24,484 nt of DNA, taken from IMG/VR virus record IMGVR_UViG_3300029952_000124, positions 1-24,484 of that record. One strand, given 5' to 3'. Below, in pieces: positions 8,194 to 17,054 of the stretch; position 1 is the first letter of the stretch, and each line of letters starts with the position of its first letter. The stretch comes from a virus. The notes beneath the pieces are model-generated. The model was not told where the DNA came from. It worked only from the letters and a program-made list of their open reading frames with translations, and made no database searches. Made by a program: the position numbers and the translations under genes.

Positions 8194-9285
8194 ATGAAAA
8201 AAATTATCGTGTTTGTGCTGTTTCTGTCGGCGGGTGCACTGCTTTATTCGCAGACAACAGGATTTCCCTGGTCTGAAGGTCAGACAGTAACAGCGACATC
8301 CCTGAATAATGCTTTTACTGCACGCGTAACTTATACCTCTGGCCCACTCTTAAAATACGGTGTGATGCTGGGAAACGGTTACGGCGACAGCCAGACGCTT
8401 AATAACTACGGTCTGAGTAGCTACGTACTAACATCTAACGGTCCTGGTGTACCGCCTTACTGGGCGCCGGGCGGCGGCGGGTCATTTACTTACCCAGGTG
8501 CCGGGATACCTAATTCGTCCGGATCTGCATGGCTTCCTTCTTACGCTACAACCGGAACAGGTAACGTTGTTTTATCTAACGGCGGCACTTTAGTCGCCCC
8601 TGCGCTGGGTATGCCAGCGTCAGGCGATATAACGAATCTGACAGGTACGTGCGCTGCTTGTAATATTAGCGGAAACGCAGCAACAACTACATTGGCCGCT
8701 GAAGCGACCGCTACAGCGGGCGGGACCACGAATACTATTTCCTACCAGACAGCGCCAGGTGTGACGGCCTATATCACGGCGCCGGTATCATCATCAACAT
8801 TTTTAGAGTGGAACGGCACATCTTTTATTTGGGGCACTTCACCAGGAGGCTTCACTAACCCGATGACGACGGCGGGCGATCTGATTTACGGCGGCGCCAG
8901 CGGCACCCCAACCAGATTACCAACAGGGTCAGGCGTTCTTGTTGGCGGTACCACACCAAGCTACAGTTTAAATGTGCCCGGCTTAACGGCAGGCTACGCC
9001 ACCTTAGCGGCTACAGCGGTTAATGTGTACGGCGGATCAGTCAGCACAAACAGCGTAACACTGACCAGTGGGCGTGCAGGCACATTTACCTGCACATCGG
9101 GGGGATCGATCACGATCACAAACACGAATATATTATCAACGTCTAACGTTATCATCTCAACGAATACCCCAGGCGGTACTGTTTCATGGACGCCAAACAT
9201 TAAAACGATTACCAGCGCGACGTCTTTTGTTGTTATTTGCGCTACCTCAGACACCAGTATTTATAATTACGTCATTTTGAATTAA
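8194..9285 (+). CDS. Fiber-like protein with N-terminal signal peptide
   Basis: Two ATGs are available, 8188 and 8194; AGGA at 8185-8188 is correctly spaced only for 8194. The product (363 residues) starts MKKIIVFVLFLSAGALLYS, a Sec signal peptide, with likely cleavage just before 'QTTGFPW'. The mature part looks like phage fiber material: 'WSEGQTVTATSLNNAFTA', 'GTGNVVLSNGGTLVAPALG', 'NPMTTAGDLIYGGASGTPTR', and a C-terminal beta strand set ending 'NYVILN'. The place in the baseplate cluster, between gp25-like and baseplate J genes, suggests a tail component, but a signal peptide is odd for a cytoplasmically assembled virion. It may be a secreted or membrane-anchored protein. Confidence 0.7.
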   Translation: MKKIIVFVLFLSAGALLYSQTTGFPWSEGQTVTATSLNNAFTARVTYTSGPLLKYGVMLGNGYGDSQTLNNYGLSSYVLTSNGPGVPPYWAPGGGGSFTYPGAGIPNSSGSAWLPSYATTGTGNVVLSNGGTLVAPALGMPASGDITNLTGTCAACNISGNAATTTLAAEATATAGGTTNTISYQTAPGVTAYITAPVSSSTFLEWNGTSFIWGTSPGGFTNPMTTAGDLIYGGASGTPTRLPTGSGVLVGGTTPSYSLNVPGLTAGYATLAATAVNVYGGSVSTNSVTLTSGRAGTFTCTSGGSITITNTNILSTSNVIISTNTPGGTVSWTPNIKTITSATSFVVICATSDTSIYNYVILN

Positions 9286-9318
9286 ATGGTACCAGGCTAT
9301 TAATAATTAGGATTCTCA

Positions 9319-10731
9319 ATGTCGACAAACGTACCATTTCCAAGTATAGGCACGAACGGTTGGGTACCGCCAACTGAAGAAGCAATACTGACTGGCGTTC
9401 AGGCGGATTTAAACCAGGCTTTCGGCGGTAATCTTAATCCTGCACTGACATCGCCCCAAGGTCAGTTAGCGACATCGCTGACAGCGATTATTGGCGACGT
9501 GAATAGTCAGTTTTTGACGCTGATGAATAATGTCGACCCTGCGTTTTCTTCCGGGCGGATGCAAGACGCTATCGGGCGCATTTATTTTATGACCCGTATC
9601 GCTGCGCAGGCCACTGTCGTTACCTGCACCTGCATAGGCGCTGTCGGGGCAATTATACCTATTAACGCTACGGCGATCGATCAGGCAGGCAATATCTATC
9701 TGGCCACAGCAGGCGGAACAATACCAACAGGCGGCAGTATATCGCTGACGTTTGAATGCAGTACCGCCGGACCTATCGCCTGCCCTATCGGCTATTTAAG
9801 TTCTATTTACAAAACGGTACCTGGCTGGAACAGCATTTACAACCCGGCTGCAGGTGTAGTCGGGTACAACACGGAGACACCCCAGGCATTCGAATTGCGC
9901 CGCGAACAATCTGTCGCGATTAATGCGCAAGGTAGTCTGCCGGCGGTTGTGTCGGCCTTATTCGCCGTAGCTGGCGTGGAAGATGTTTACGTTATTCAGA
10001 ACCCGCTACCCATTGCGAGCGGCGCTGTTGTTACAGGCAGTATTTCAGGCACAACGTTCACTGTTACTGCAGTAGCATCCGGTACTGTTGCGGTCAATCA
10101 GATGCTGACAGGAAGCGGTATTACGCAAGGCACTTATATCACATCGCTGGGTACAGGCACAGGTAGTACGGGAACATACGCGCTGAATTTTTCACAGACT
10201 GTCGGCAGTGAATCCATCACCTGTGCAGTAGGCGGTGTTCAGTTGCTGCCCAACTCAATTTATGCGTCTGTATATGGCGGCGTTGCACAAGCAATCGGTA
10301 ACGCCTTGTGGGCTAACGTCAGTCCCGGGTGTAACTACAACGGAAATACGACCGTGACAGTGTATGACACCGCTTCAGGTTATAACCCGCCCTACCCGTC
10401 TTATCAGATTGCTTTTGAAACACCGGCGGCCACACCAATACTGTTTAGTATTTCTATGCAGTTAAATAGTAATACGCCTTCTAACGCTATCGCTTTAGTT
10501 CAGGCTGCGGTAATTCAGTCTTTTGCAGGGCAAGACGGCGGCACTAAGGCGCGTATTGGCAGTTCTCTTTATTCCAGCAGATACTACGCTAATATTGCCG
10601 CGCTCGGTTCGTGGGCGGTTATTTACTCAATAGAATTAGGCGTTACAGCACCGACGCTAAGTTCGGTGTTGATGGCAGCGAATCAGGTTCCGACTTTATC
10701 AGCAACGAATATCGCCGTAGTTTTCTCTTAA
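9319..10731 (+). CDS. Baseplate wedge protein J (gp47/gp6-like) with inserted beta domain
   Basis: 470 residues; TTAGGA precedes the ATG. '[20 protein letters not shown]', '[19 protein letters not shown]', '[20 protein letters not shown]', '[11 protein letters not shown]' and 'SIYASVYGG' mark it as a Baseplate_J family wedge, the ring component of contractile tails. Between 'YVIQNP' and '[17 protein letters not shown]', where homologues normally have only a short strand connection, there is one copy of the recurrent beta domain (residues about 239-302). The next gene starts one base after the stop. Confidence 0.87.
   Translation: MSTNVPFPSIGTNGWVPPTEEAILTGVQADLNQAFGGNLNPALTSPQGQLATSLTAIIGDVNSQFLTLMNNVDPAFSSGRMQDAIGRIYFMTRIAAQATVVTCTCIGAVGAIIPINATAIDQAGNIYLATAGGTIPTGGSISLTFECSTAGPIACPIGYLSSIYKTVPGWNSIYNPAAGVVGYNTETPQAFELRREQSVAINAQGSLPAVVSALFAVAGVEDVYVIQNPLPIASGAVVTGSISGTTFTVTAVASGTVAVNQMLTGSGITQGTYITSLGTGTGSTGTYALNFSQTVGSESITCAVGGVQLLPNSIYASVYGGVAQAIGNALWANVSPGCNYNGNTTVTVYDTASGYNPPYPSYQIAFETPAATPILFSISMQLNSNTPSNAIALVQAAVIQSFAGQDGGTKARIGSSLYSSRYYANIAALGSWAVIYSIELGVTAPTLSSVLMAANQVPTLSATNIAVVFS
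10033..10224 (+). repeat. Recurrent beta domain, copy 3 (baseplate J residues ~239-302)
   Basis: '[20 protein letters not shown]', '[13 protein letters not shown]', '[20 protein letters not shown]', 'ESITC'. It interrupts the usual link between two conserved baseplate J strands. Confidence 0.82.
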
Positions 10732-10732
10732 T

Positions 10733-12229
10733 ATGCAAAATTTAGAACAAACAATTCTTGCTCAGTACGCCAATTCGCCAACACTAAATAGTGTGGTTCA
10801 GGCATGGAATTCTGAGTTAGACCCAACAACTAATATCAATAATTTTTACAATAACGTATGGAATATTGAAACGGCGACCGGCTACGGTCTGCAGGTGTGG
10901 GGGCGTATCGTTAATATCGGTAACACGGTGAGTTTGCCTGCGGGTATGCCATTTGGTTTTGAAGAAGCAACAACAGCCAGCGCGGCGGAATTCGGGCAGT
11001 CCAATTTCTATAACGGAACGCAAACAACCAGTAATTACGTGTTGTCAGATCCAGTGTTCAGGACGCTTATTCTGGCTAAAGCGCTCATGAATATCAGCAC
11101 ATCGACGTCATCTGCCTACAACCAGATTTTAATGGCGTTATTCCCCGGCAGGGGAAACGCTTACGTAACAAATTTAGGTAACATGCAGGCCAGGCTGACT
11201 TTCGAATTTACGCTGCAGCCTTACGAATTAGCGATTATTAAGCAGACAGGAGCGATCACACCACCGACCGGCGTTCTGTTTGATGTTATGCAGGTTCAGT
11301 TGCCTTTTGCTTTTGGTTTTGCTGAAGCCGATGGCGGGTCAGCTTTTCCTGCCGTCGTTATTAATTCTATTTACGCCGCGACGTGGCAGGGTAACCAATT
11401 ACAGTACACAACACCCCGGACTAACTATCTGGACAATGCAGCATTAAATGTGCTGACACAATGTACGGCCACCTATAATAATGCAACGTCACCAGACGGT
11501 ACAACTGATGCTACGTTAATCACACTAAGCGCAGCAGTTACCGCGCCAGTTTGCGGATGGACTTCAGCAGGCACACCTTTTTCGTCCACTAATTTTTCAG
11601 GGTTAGCAACTACTTTTTCTGTTTATGTTTTGGTTGGCACACTAACCTGCACGGTTGATCTGTTCATTAATGACGGCAGCGGAACGCTGCAGGCTAACAG
11701 TACGGTAAATATTGCCACAGGCGCGATTACGAATATAGCTGCCGGGGGTGTTGTAGTTACTCCTTTAGCGGGCGGTTGGTATTGCTTCGCCATAACGGCT
11801 ACGTTTGCCGGCGGCTCTGCAAACGGTTACGAATGCTATGTCACGCCAGACGCCAGTTCAGCTAACGATAACCAGACATTTTGGATTGCTAATTCACAGT
11901 TTGAATCGGGGGCAGGGCAGACCAGTTTCATACCGACATCAACCACGTCTGGCGCTACGGTCACAGATTATACGCCCGGCGTGGATAACAGCACAGTCAC
12001 TTTTAGTGTCGCACCTGCAGCCACAGTCGCCCTGACATGGAATGGTACAGCACAAAGTAACATCGTTAGCGGCGACAGCGCGACAGCACAAAACGCGCTG
12101 TTTGGAACCGGAAACGGTACTACAACAACATTCAACATGACGAATAATTTGCCAATTACGATATATTTAAGCGGGTTAGGCAGCGCTACAGGATTTAATA
12201 CCGGCACACTTTTTGAAGGGTACTCTTAA
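10733..12229 (+). CDS. Baseplate protein DUF2612 (gp48-like) fused to a carbohydrate-binding-like domain
   Basis: 498 residues beginning at an ATG one base after the J stop (CTCTTAATATG). No clear ribosome site is seen, so reinitiation is likely. Residues 1-200 resemble DUF2612: '[20 protein letters not shown]', '[20 protein letters not shown]', '[19 protein letters not shown]', '[19 protein letters not shown]'. Residues about 225-420 look like the lectin-like domain common in phage head and tail spikes: '[11 protein letters not shown]' at its start and '[20 protein letters not shown]' at its end. The C-terminus adds a second small beta region. The fusion suggests the baseplate itself carries a surface-binding head. 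Confidence 0.75.
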   Translation: MQNLEQTILAQYANSPTLNSVVQAWNSELDPTTNINNFYNNVWNIETATGYGLQVWGRIVNIGNTVSLPAGMPFGFEEATTASAAEFGQSNFYNGTQTTSNYVLSDPVFRTLILAKALMNISTSTSSAYNQILMALFPGRGNAYVTNLGNMQARLTFEFTLQPYELAIIKQTGAITPPTGVLFDVMQVQLPFAFGFAEADGGSAFPAVVINSIYAATWQGNQLQYTTPRTNYLDNAALNVLTQCTATYNNATSPDGTTDATLITLSAAVTAPVCGWTSAGTPFSSTNFSGLATTFSVYVLVGTLTCTVDLFINDGSGTLQANSTVNIATGAITNIAAGGVVVTPLAGGWYCFAITATFAGGSANGYECYVTPDASSANDNQTFWIANSQFESGAGQTSFIPTSTTSGATVTDYTPGVDNSTVTFSVAPAATVALTWNGTAQSNIVSGDSATAQNALFGTGNGTTTTFNMTNNLPITIYLSGLGSATGFNTGTLFEGYS

Positions 12230-12230
12230 T

Positions 12231-13517
12231 ATGCAAGTAGCAAATGTTCCGGCAGGGTTCCCGATTCCCTTCGCTAATAACGCGGGAGCCGGATTTATAC
12301 GAACAATCCCGACAGCTTCTCAGATAGGCATCACAGCAGGGGCGGCATCGCTTACTGACGGGTTCCCCCCTCTGACATTTAACCCTACAGCCGCTGGCGG
12401 CGTACCTCCTTTCGGTCAGGATTTTAACGGCATACTGAAGGAAATAACTGCGGCGATTCAAGGTTTGCAGGCCGGGTATATATACGGTTTTAGCCCTACA
12501 TTTTGCGAAGCGATCGGAGGCTATCCAAACGGCGCAATTATCGCAAATGCTGCGCGTAATACGTTCTGGGTATCGACAGCGGATAACAATTTAACGAATC
12601 CAGACGCAGCTAACGCCACCTTTACAGGGTACATTACCGGCACAATTCTGACTGTTACGGCTATCAGTACAGGTACTGTCGCTATCGGACAACTTTTGTC
12701 TGGCACCGGCGTAACTTTAAATACGCAGATTGTTAGTTTTGGCACAGGATCTGGCGGTACAGGAACGTACAACGTACAGACGACGCAAACCAATAGCAGC
12801 ACGACGATTACGGCTGCTGGTGCATCGAACTGGCAGTATTTCATTCAGACACTAGGTAACTTAAGTGTTGAGGCTTTTTCGGCCGTTAGCGCCGCTATCA
12901 GCGGTAGTTTTTCCGCATCAGCATTAAACGCATCGGGTACGGCGTTAGGTATTACCAACGTATCAGGATCTGGTACGGCGTGGTACAAATCTTTTTTCGG
13001 CGTATCAGGATCGGCCATTTTTCTGTTGTCATCTTCAGTACAGGCATCCCAGGCTGCGGCAAATGCGGCGTCATACACTTCTTACCGGCCCTTCCAGTGG
13101 AATGCCAGTACAGGTGCAGTGACAATAGATGCCACGGGAGCGGGAGCTTATTTTGGCGGGGCGGCCTTCGCGGCGACAGCAGCATCAAATACGGCGACAA
13201 CACAGCTGGCAACAACGGCTTTTGCTAATCCTGGCAATTCCATCAGCGCAAACGGCTACGTAAAACTGCCTAGCGGGATTATTTTTCAGTGGACGCAAGG
13301 GGCTAATCAGGCAGTTGCAGGCAGCCAGGTTGTTAACTTCCCGATCACATTCCCCAACGCAGTGCTGAAAGTGTGCGTATCGAGCTTATATTCATCCGCT
13401 TCTCAGTACGGGACTTACGGATTCTATTCATCAGCAGTTGGCTCAGCAGCCGTGATACGGAGCAATTCAGATAACGGTAATGGTGTCACCCCGGTTATTT
13501 TCGCCATCGGGTATTAA
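12231..13517 (+). CDS. Tail fiber protein 1 (gp53-like C-terminal domain)
   Basis: The ATG at 12231 is one base after the previous stop and has GAAGGG upstream; an in-frame TTG at 12213 lies inside the preceding gene and is rejected. The 428-residue protein has the prophage-type fiber N-terminus ('[20 protein letters not shown]', '[14 protein letters not shown]', '[20 protein letters not shown]'), one recurrent beta domain (132-195), an alanine/serine-rich shaft, the '[15 protein letters not shown]' linker, and a gp53-like tip ('[17 protein letters not shown]', '[19 protein letters not shown]'). It probably contacts the receptor. It is paralogous to the next gene. Confidence 0.8.
   Translation: MQVANVPAGFPIPFANNAGAGFIRTIPTASQIGITAGAASLTDGFPPLTFNPTAAGGVPPFGQDFNGILKEITAAIQGLQAGYIYGFSPTFCEAIGGYPNGAIIANAARNTFWVSTADNNLTNPDAANATFTGYITGTILTVTAISTGTVAIGQLLSGTGVTLNTQIVSFGTGSGGTGTYNVQTTQTNSSTTITAAGASNWQYFIQTLGNLSVEAFSAVSAAISGSFSASALNASGTALGITNVSGSGTAWYKSFFGVSGSAIFLLSSSVQASQAAANAASYTSYRPFQWNASTGAVTIDATGAGAYFGGAAFAATAASNTATTQLATTAFANPGNSISANGYVKLPSGIIFQWTQGANQAVAGSQVVNFPITFPNAVLKVCVSSLYSSASQYGTYGFYSSAVGSAAVIRSNSDNGNGVTPVIFAIGY
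12624..12815 (+). repeat. Recurrent beta domain, copy 4 (fiber 1 residues ~132-195)
   Basis: '[20 protein letters not shown]', '[19 protein letters not shown]', '[15 protein letters not shown]', 'TTITA'. Closest to copy 5 at the nucleotide level. Confidence 0.82.
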
Positions 13518-13532
13518 TTAAAAAGGTAACGC

Positions 13533-14477
13533 ATGCAAGCTTCTAACGCACCAACCCCTTTTCCGATACCTTTTGCGAATGCCGCCGGAGGTTCTTACAC
13601 AAGGCCCATACCGACTGCTTCGCAGATTAACGTAACACCAGGGGCGGCATCATTAACTGACGGTTTTCCCCCGCTCACTTTCGTATCGGTATCTAACGGC
13701 GGGGTCCCTCCTTTCGGTCAGGATTTTAACGGGCTGCTAAACGAAATAACGTCAGCTATACAGTGGCTGCAGGCGGGTTTCACCCCAAGCTATAACGCCG
13801 CGTTTTGCCAGTTTGTGGGCGGCTATGCATCAGGCGCCGTATTAGGTAACGCAGCCGGAACAACATTCTGGAAATCGACAGCCGATAATAACTTTTCTAA
13901 TCCTGATGCGGCAGCAGCCTCTGTTACCGGCACAATTACCGGTACAGTTTTAAATGTGACCGCTGTTGGTTCAGGTACGCTGGTTTTAGGTCACATTTTG
14001 TCAGGTACGGGTGTGACGACCGGCACACAGATTGTCAGTTTTGGTACAGGATCAGGCGGGACAGGGACGTATAACCTGCAAAACTCGATGACGGTCGGGA
14101 GCGAAACGATTACAGCGGCAGCAGCGGCCAACTGGGTTATTTATAACCAGCTAGGCGCAACGCAAGCGACGAACACCAGCAACACGACGCTGGCCACCAC
14201 GGCGTTTGCTAACCCCGGTGCGTCGCTGGGCACATCAGGCTACGCTAAGCTGCCTAGCGGACTGATTATACAGTGGGGAACCGTGTCAGCAACCACGGCA
14301 GGTGTCGCCGTGACTTTTGCGATTACCTTTCCAACCGGCGCTTACACCTGTACGCCGGCAGCGCAGAACGGCGCTACCGTCGCGGCCTTGTCATCTTCAG
14401 TACCGACAACAACGGGGGCCACGATTTATGCGGCTTCCGGAACCGTTGCCGCAACTTATATTACTATCGGCCATTAA
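13533..14477 (+). CDS. Tail fiber protein 2, tandem paralogue of fiber 1
   Basis: 314 residues with its ATG after AAAAGGTAAC. The N-terminus ('[20 protein letters not shown]', '[20 protein letters not shown]'), the position of the inserted beta domain (again residues 132-195) and the gp53-like tip ('[20 protein letters not shown]', '[13 protein letters not shown]') match fiber 1. It lacks about 100 residues of the shaft. Several nucleotide stretches in the first 250 bases are identical between the two, pointing to a tandem duplication followed by divergence of the tip. Two fibers with different tips could widen the host range; that is inference. Confidence 0.8.
   Translation: MQASNAPTPFPIPFANAAGGSYTRPIPTASQINVTPGAASLTDGFPPLTFVSVSNGGVPPFGQDFNGLLNEITSAIQWLQAGFTPSYNAAFCQFVGGYASGAVLGNAAGTTFWKSTADNNFSNPDAAAASVTGTITGTVLNVTAVGSGTLVLGHILSGTGVTTGTQIVSFGTGSGGTGTYNLQNSMTVGSETITAAAAANWVIYNQLGATQATNTSNTTLATTAFANPGASLGTSGYAKLPSGLIIQWGTVSATTAGVAVTFAITFPTGAYTCTPAAQNGATVAALSSSVPTTTGATIYAASGTVAATYITIGH
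13926..14117 (+). repeat. Recurrent beta domain, copy 5 (fiber 2 residues ~132-195)
   Basis: '[20 protein letters not shown]', '[19 protein letters not shown]', '[20 protein letters not shown]'. Same position and near-identical core as copy 4. Confidence 0.82.
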
Positions 14478-14490
14478 TTAAAGGACTACC

Positions 14491-15084
14491 ATGAACGTGC
14501 TTTACTCCCCTTCGGCGCATGCCAACACAACGGTACCAAGCAAAGGTTTTTATTTCGCGACAGATGTCAATGCACCGGCGGATGCTTTTTTGGTATCTGA
14601 TGCTGACCACATGACTGCGGTTAATCTGCCGCACGGTTCATCGTACAGTTTCACCGCGCCCACTTCACCTTTTACCGAAGTGGAAGGGGAACAGGTTGCG
14701 GTTTACGCCGTGCTCACCACCACAGCACCAAGTGAAGACGTGCTGATTAAACAGGCGCAAGAAAACCAGACAGCACTTATCACAGCCGCTTATCTGGCTG
14801 CAATTAACGAGCCTGTAGAGTATATGGGTACAACGTTTAACGCAGATCAGACATCGCTGACTACATTGAATAACGCCGTCGCTGCTGCAATGGGCAATGC
14901 CCCGCCCGGGTTTGCCTGGTATGATACAAAAGACAATGCCGTACCGATGACTTTCTCACAACTGCAAGGGCTGGCAAGCGCTATATTTTTGCGCACACAG
15001 CCTTTATTCGTCCATAAGCAAACACAAAAAGCGGCCATATTCAGGGCATCGTCAATTGCTGCTGTACAAGCTATTAACTGGTGA
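14491..15084 (+). CDS. Tail fiber assembly-like protein (DUF4376 C-terminus)
   Basis: 197 residues, ATG after AAAGGA. The N-terminal part ('FYFATDVNAPADAFLVSDAD') is fiber-chaperone-like. The C-terminal half ('QTALITAAYLAAINEPVEYM', 'GTTFNADQTSLTTLNNAVAA', 'GFAWYDTKDNAVPMTFSQLQ', 'AAVQAINW') fits DUF4376, a domain found in phage genes just after fibers. Its likely role is to help fold or attach the fibers encoded upstream. Confidence 0.75.
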   Translation: MNVLYSPSAHANTTVPSKGFYFATDVNAPADAFLVSDADHMTAVNLPHGSSYSFTAPTSPFTEVEGEQVAVYAVLTTTAPSEDVLIKQAQENQTALITAAYLAAINEPVEYMGTTFNADQTSLTTLNNAVAAAMGNAPPGFAWYDTKDNAVPMTFSQLQGLASAIFLRTQPLFVHKQTQKAAIFRASSIAAVQAINW

Positions 15085-15131
15085 AGTAAAATACGGTCTT
15101 TAGCAGCATAAACTTTTATACGGAAAGCATC

Positions 15132-15344
15132 ATGGATAACACAGAACCACAAAGCGACCTGAAGGCTGACGCAGAAAAACTGCTTACTGACGTCGAGCAA
15201 ATAGTTGGCAATTTTTTTAAAGCTGACAGTGCAGACAGCGCTGCACCTGAAGCCGCTGGTACCCAACCCGAAGCGGCACCTGAAACAGCGCCCGAAGTGA
15301 CGCCTGATGTTGGCGGCAATTTACCAGAACCACCTAAAGGCTAA
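15132..15344 (+). CDS. Small acidic hypothetical protein
   Basis: 70 residues; a GGAAAG motif precedes the ATG. Residues 1-30 ('DLKADAEKLLTDVEQIVGNF') form a likely amphipathic helix. The remainder is a Pro/Glu/Ala-rich tail without order-promoting residues, ending 'GNLPEPPKG'. I do not recognise a family. It starts the run of lysis-region genes and is followed two bases after its stop by the next gene. Confidence 0.6.
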   Translation: MDNTEPQSDLKADAEKLLTDVEQIVGNFFKADSADSAAPEAAGTQPEAAPETAPEVTPDVGGNLPEPPKG

Positions 15345-15346
15345 TC

Positions 15347-15760
15347 GTGCGCGGGCTACAGTCGCGGATAACAGCCTTTTTTATTTTGCTTTGGGCTGAC
15401 TGCTTTTCGCATCACATTTTAAGCCTCATTCCAACGAATGAGGCTTATTTATTTGTATGTGTTAATTTCAATTTACTGGCGCTGCTGTTTTTAATTAAAA
15501 CGAAGCCGACTAAGTTAATGAAAGATATTTCTCTTTTGGTCCTGGCTCAGATGGGCATTCAAATTGTGGCCTGGTTTGTTTTAAAATGGCCCGCTTACCC
15601 TTATTTTTACCACGACGCTATCACCGGTATTGTCGCATTAACTTATCTAAGACTACTTTTAATAAGAAAAACAGATGGCGACTTTAAGCGATATCCTCGT
15701 TGGGTTGTATTTTCTCGCGATTATAATCTGGTCCATTTATTTAGTGAAAGAATTTCATAA
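15347..15760 (+). CDS. Small multi-pass membrane protein
   Basis: 137 residues with a GTG start at 15347, preceded by AAAGG at a good distance. Four hydrophobic segments are visible at about residues 8-27, 33-50, 62-79 and 87-106, the last ending 'YLRLLLIRKTDGD'. It has no signature I can name; it may belong to the holin or accessory lysis group because an endolysin and other small membrane proteins follow. Two odd features lie inside it: a terminator-like hairpin near codon 25-34 and an overlapping ORF from 15675. Its TAA overlaps the next ATG by one base. Confidence 0.65.
   Translation: MRGLQSRITAFFILLWADCFSHHILSLIPTNEAYLFVCVNFNLLALLFLIKTKPTKLMKDISLLVLAQMGIQIVAWFVLKWPAYPYFYHDAITGIVALTYLRLLLIRKTDGDFKRYPRWVVFSRDYNLVHLFSERIS
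15421..15446 (+). terminator. Terminator-like hairpin inside a coding region
   Basis: AAGCCTCATT (15421-15430) pairs perfectly with AATGAGGCTT (15437-15446) around a six-base loop CCAACG, extendable by one T-A pair, and is followed by ATTTATTTG. The shape resembles a factor-independent terminator or attenuator with a weak U tract. It lies about 75 bases into the preceding membrane-protein ORF, so function is uncertain. Confidence 0.4.
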
Positions 15761-15866
15761 TGAACATACTTACCCAGATAGTCACCGAGAAAGTGAAAGA
15801 GATTCTGGAAACCCCGACGGCGGCGGCGACGACAGCCATATCGACGGGACTGATGGGGTTCCTTGA
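15675..15866 (+). CDS. Overlapping small single-span membrane protein (possible)
   Basis: A 63-residue frame with ATG that overlaps the end of the 15347 gene by 86 bases and the start of the 15760 gene by 107 bases. It begins 'MATLSDILVGLYFLAIIIWS', one clear membrane span, and ends in a hydrophilic Asp/Gly/His-rich tail. No strong ribosome site is visible. The hydrophobic N-terminus and position before a holin and endolysin would suit a regulator of lysis timing, but hydrophobicity could also be a by-product of the frame it shares with its neighbours. Uncertain. Confidence 0.38.
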   Translation: MATLSDILVGLYFLAIIIWSIYLVKEFHNEHTYPDSHRESERDSGNPDGGGDDSHIDGTDGVP

Positions 15867-16050
15867 AATTGCATACCACGTCAGCCAGGATGCGCTGGGC
15901 TGGATATCTCTGTTTCTGGGTTGTCTTATCGGGTGTGTCGTATTAAAAATAAAAATAAGCGAGTTGAAAATAACCCGGTTGCGGGAGAAACGCGAAGGGT
16001 TATTAGAAGACAGAACCCATACAGATAAGGATGACTATGACGCCGGCTGA
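15760..16050 (+). CDS. Putative holin
   Basis: 96 residues; ATG overlaps the previous stop (ATAATG). A helix with charged residues (1-20) leads to hydrophobic segments at about 27-42 and 47-66 ('GWISLFLGCLIGCVVL'), then a charged C-terminus 'ITRLREKREGLLEDRTHTDK'. Two spans and a basic/charged tail next to an endolysin gene are typical of class II holins, which permeabilise the inner membrane. An inner-membrane spanin is a less likely alternative, because it would need an N-terminal anchor and long periplasmic coil. The endolysin start overlaps its last 14 bases. Confidence 0.58.
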   Translation: MNILTQIVTEKVKEILETPTAAATTAISTGLMGFLEIAYHVSQDALGWISLFLGCLIGCVVLKIKISELKITRLREKREGLLEDRTHTDKDDYDAG

Positions 16051-16528
16051 TTTTATTACTACTATAGCCCCGGTTGCGCAATCTGGTTTTGCAGCATCAG
16101 GCATCTGGCCTTCCTTTGTCATCGTTCAGGCTATTTTTGAATCGAGCTGGGGCGGCAGTGAACTAACCCAGCAAGCTAACAATCTGTTTGGCATCAAGGC
16201 GGATTCAGGCTGGACCGGCGCGACGTTTTCGATGCCTACTGGCGAAGATGTTTTGGTTGACCCAACTAATCCGGCAAGCGGATATAAAAAAATTATTGTG
16301 CAGGCGAACTGGCGTAGCTATCCTGACTGGCTTTCATCAATTCAGGACCACGCTAATTTTCTGCGTACTAATCAACGTTACGCAGCCGCGTTTCAGACAA
16401 CAAATGTGAATGATTTTATTCAGGCGATTGCGGCAGCCGGTTATTCGACAAACCCTAATTACGCAACGATGCTGACGGACGAAATAAGCGCGCGTAATTT
16501 AACTCAGTACGATACGGTGACATCATGA
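16037..16528 (+). CDS. Endolysin: N-acetylglucosaminidase
   Basis: ATGs occur at 16031 and 16037; AGGA at 16028-16031 is properly spaced only for 16037, giving 163 residues. The sequence is a single glucosaminidase domain of the FlgJ/LytG type: 'FITTIAPVAQSGFAASGIWP', then 'QAIFESSWGGSELTQQANNL' with the likely catalytic Glu at residue 35, 'FGIKADSGWTGATFSMPTGE', and 'WRSYPDWLSSIQDHANFL'. It cleaves the glycan strands of peptidoglycan. No signal peptide is present, so release should depend on a holin; candidate holins flank it on both sides. Confidence 0.88.
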   Translation: MTPADFITTIAPVAQSGFAASGIWPSFVIVQAIFESSWGGSELTQQANNLFGIKADSGWTGATFSMPTGEDVLVDPTNPASGYKKIIVQANWRSYPDWLSSIQDHANFLRTNQRYAAAFQTTNVNDFIQAIAAAGYSTNPNYATMLTDEISARNLTQYDTVTS

Positions 16529-16740
16529 ATCCTAACTTAGCGGCAGTATTAAAATTTTTAAGTTATGCCGGCGTAATTGGCGGTCTGGCGTTCATTCAAT
16601 ATTTAAAAGTTGTTTATCCGACGTACGACGGATCATTAGTCGTTATGGGTTTAACCGCGGCGGGAACCGGCCTCGGTATTTTTAATACGTTAGGTTCATC
16701 TAAAAGCCCCGCTTCACCACTTAATGAGGATACAAAATGA
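16525..16740 (+). CDS. Small two-span membrane protein, holin-like
   Basis: 71 residues; the ATG overlaps the endolysin TGA (ATGA). Hydrophobic spans lie at about 8-25 and 38-55, separated by 'KVVYPTYDGS', with a short polar C-terminus. It could be the holin or an antiholin; the gene at 15760 is the other candidate. Its own TGA overlaps the next ATG, so the three genes are translationally linked. Confidence 0.6.
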   Translation: MNPNLAAVLKFLSYAGVIGGLAFIQYLKVVYPTYDGSLVVMGLTAAGTGLGIFNTLGSSKSPASPLNEDTK

Positions 16741-17054
16741 GCAAGTTATTCAGTTTTTTGGCCGTTATGTTGTGCCTTGGTTTAACCGCCTGCGCAACAA
16801 CTCAGTCGGCGCAAGTTGGTTTCGTTCAGGCATGTACGGCTTACAAAACCAGTTTCGCCACCATTTTACAGTTACGGGACGCAGGCAAGCTGACAGCAGT
16901 TCAGATCAGCGCTATCAACACGCTGGACAGCCAGGTGACACCACTATGTACGGGAAAAGCACTACCGGCGAGTCCGGACGCAGCGACGGCGCAGATTACC
17001 GCTGCTGTAACGACACTGGCAGCAACAATTGCAGTTCAACAGGGAGCAAAATAA
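16737..17054 (+). CDS. Phage lipoprotein, possible outer-membrane spanin-like
   Basis: 105 residues; ATG overlaps the previous TGA, with GAGGA upstream. The N-terminus 'MSKLFSFLAVMLCLGLTAC' is a lipoprotein signal with lipobox LTAC (Cys19). The mature part is Ala/Thr/Gln rich and contains 'LRDAGKLTAVQISAINTLDS', 'QVTPLCTGKALPASPDAATA', suggesting helices with one further pair of cysteines (Cys31, Cys74). Position after endolysin and holin genes would suit an o-spanin, but it is longer than usual and I see no overlapping i-spanin. It stays a lipoprotein of unknown role. Confidence 0.7.
   Translation: MSKLFSFLAVMLCLGLTACATTQSAQVGFVQACTAYKTSFATILQLRDAGKLTAVQISAINTLDSQVTPLCTGKALPASPDAATAQITAAVTTLAATIAVQQGAK

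Noticed and set aside
9286-9318. Gap before baseplate J as a promoter
   Set aside because: 33 bases hold the ribosome site and no convincing -35/-10 pair.
16724-17053. Upstream extension of the 17054 gene
   Set aside because: It lies in another frame of the lipoprotein gene and its residue content is unlike a real protein; ATG at 17054 overlaps the stop cleanly.
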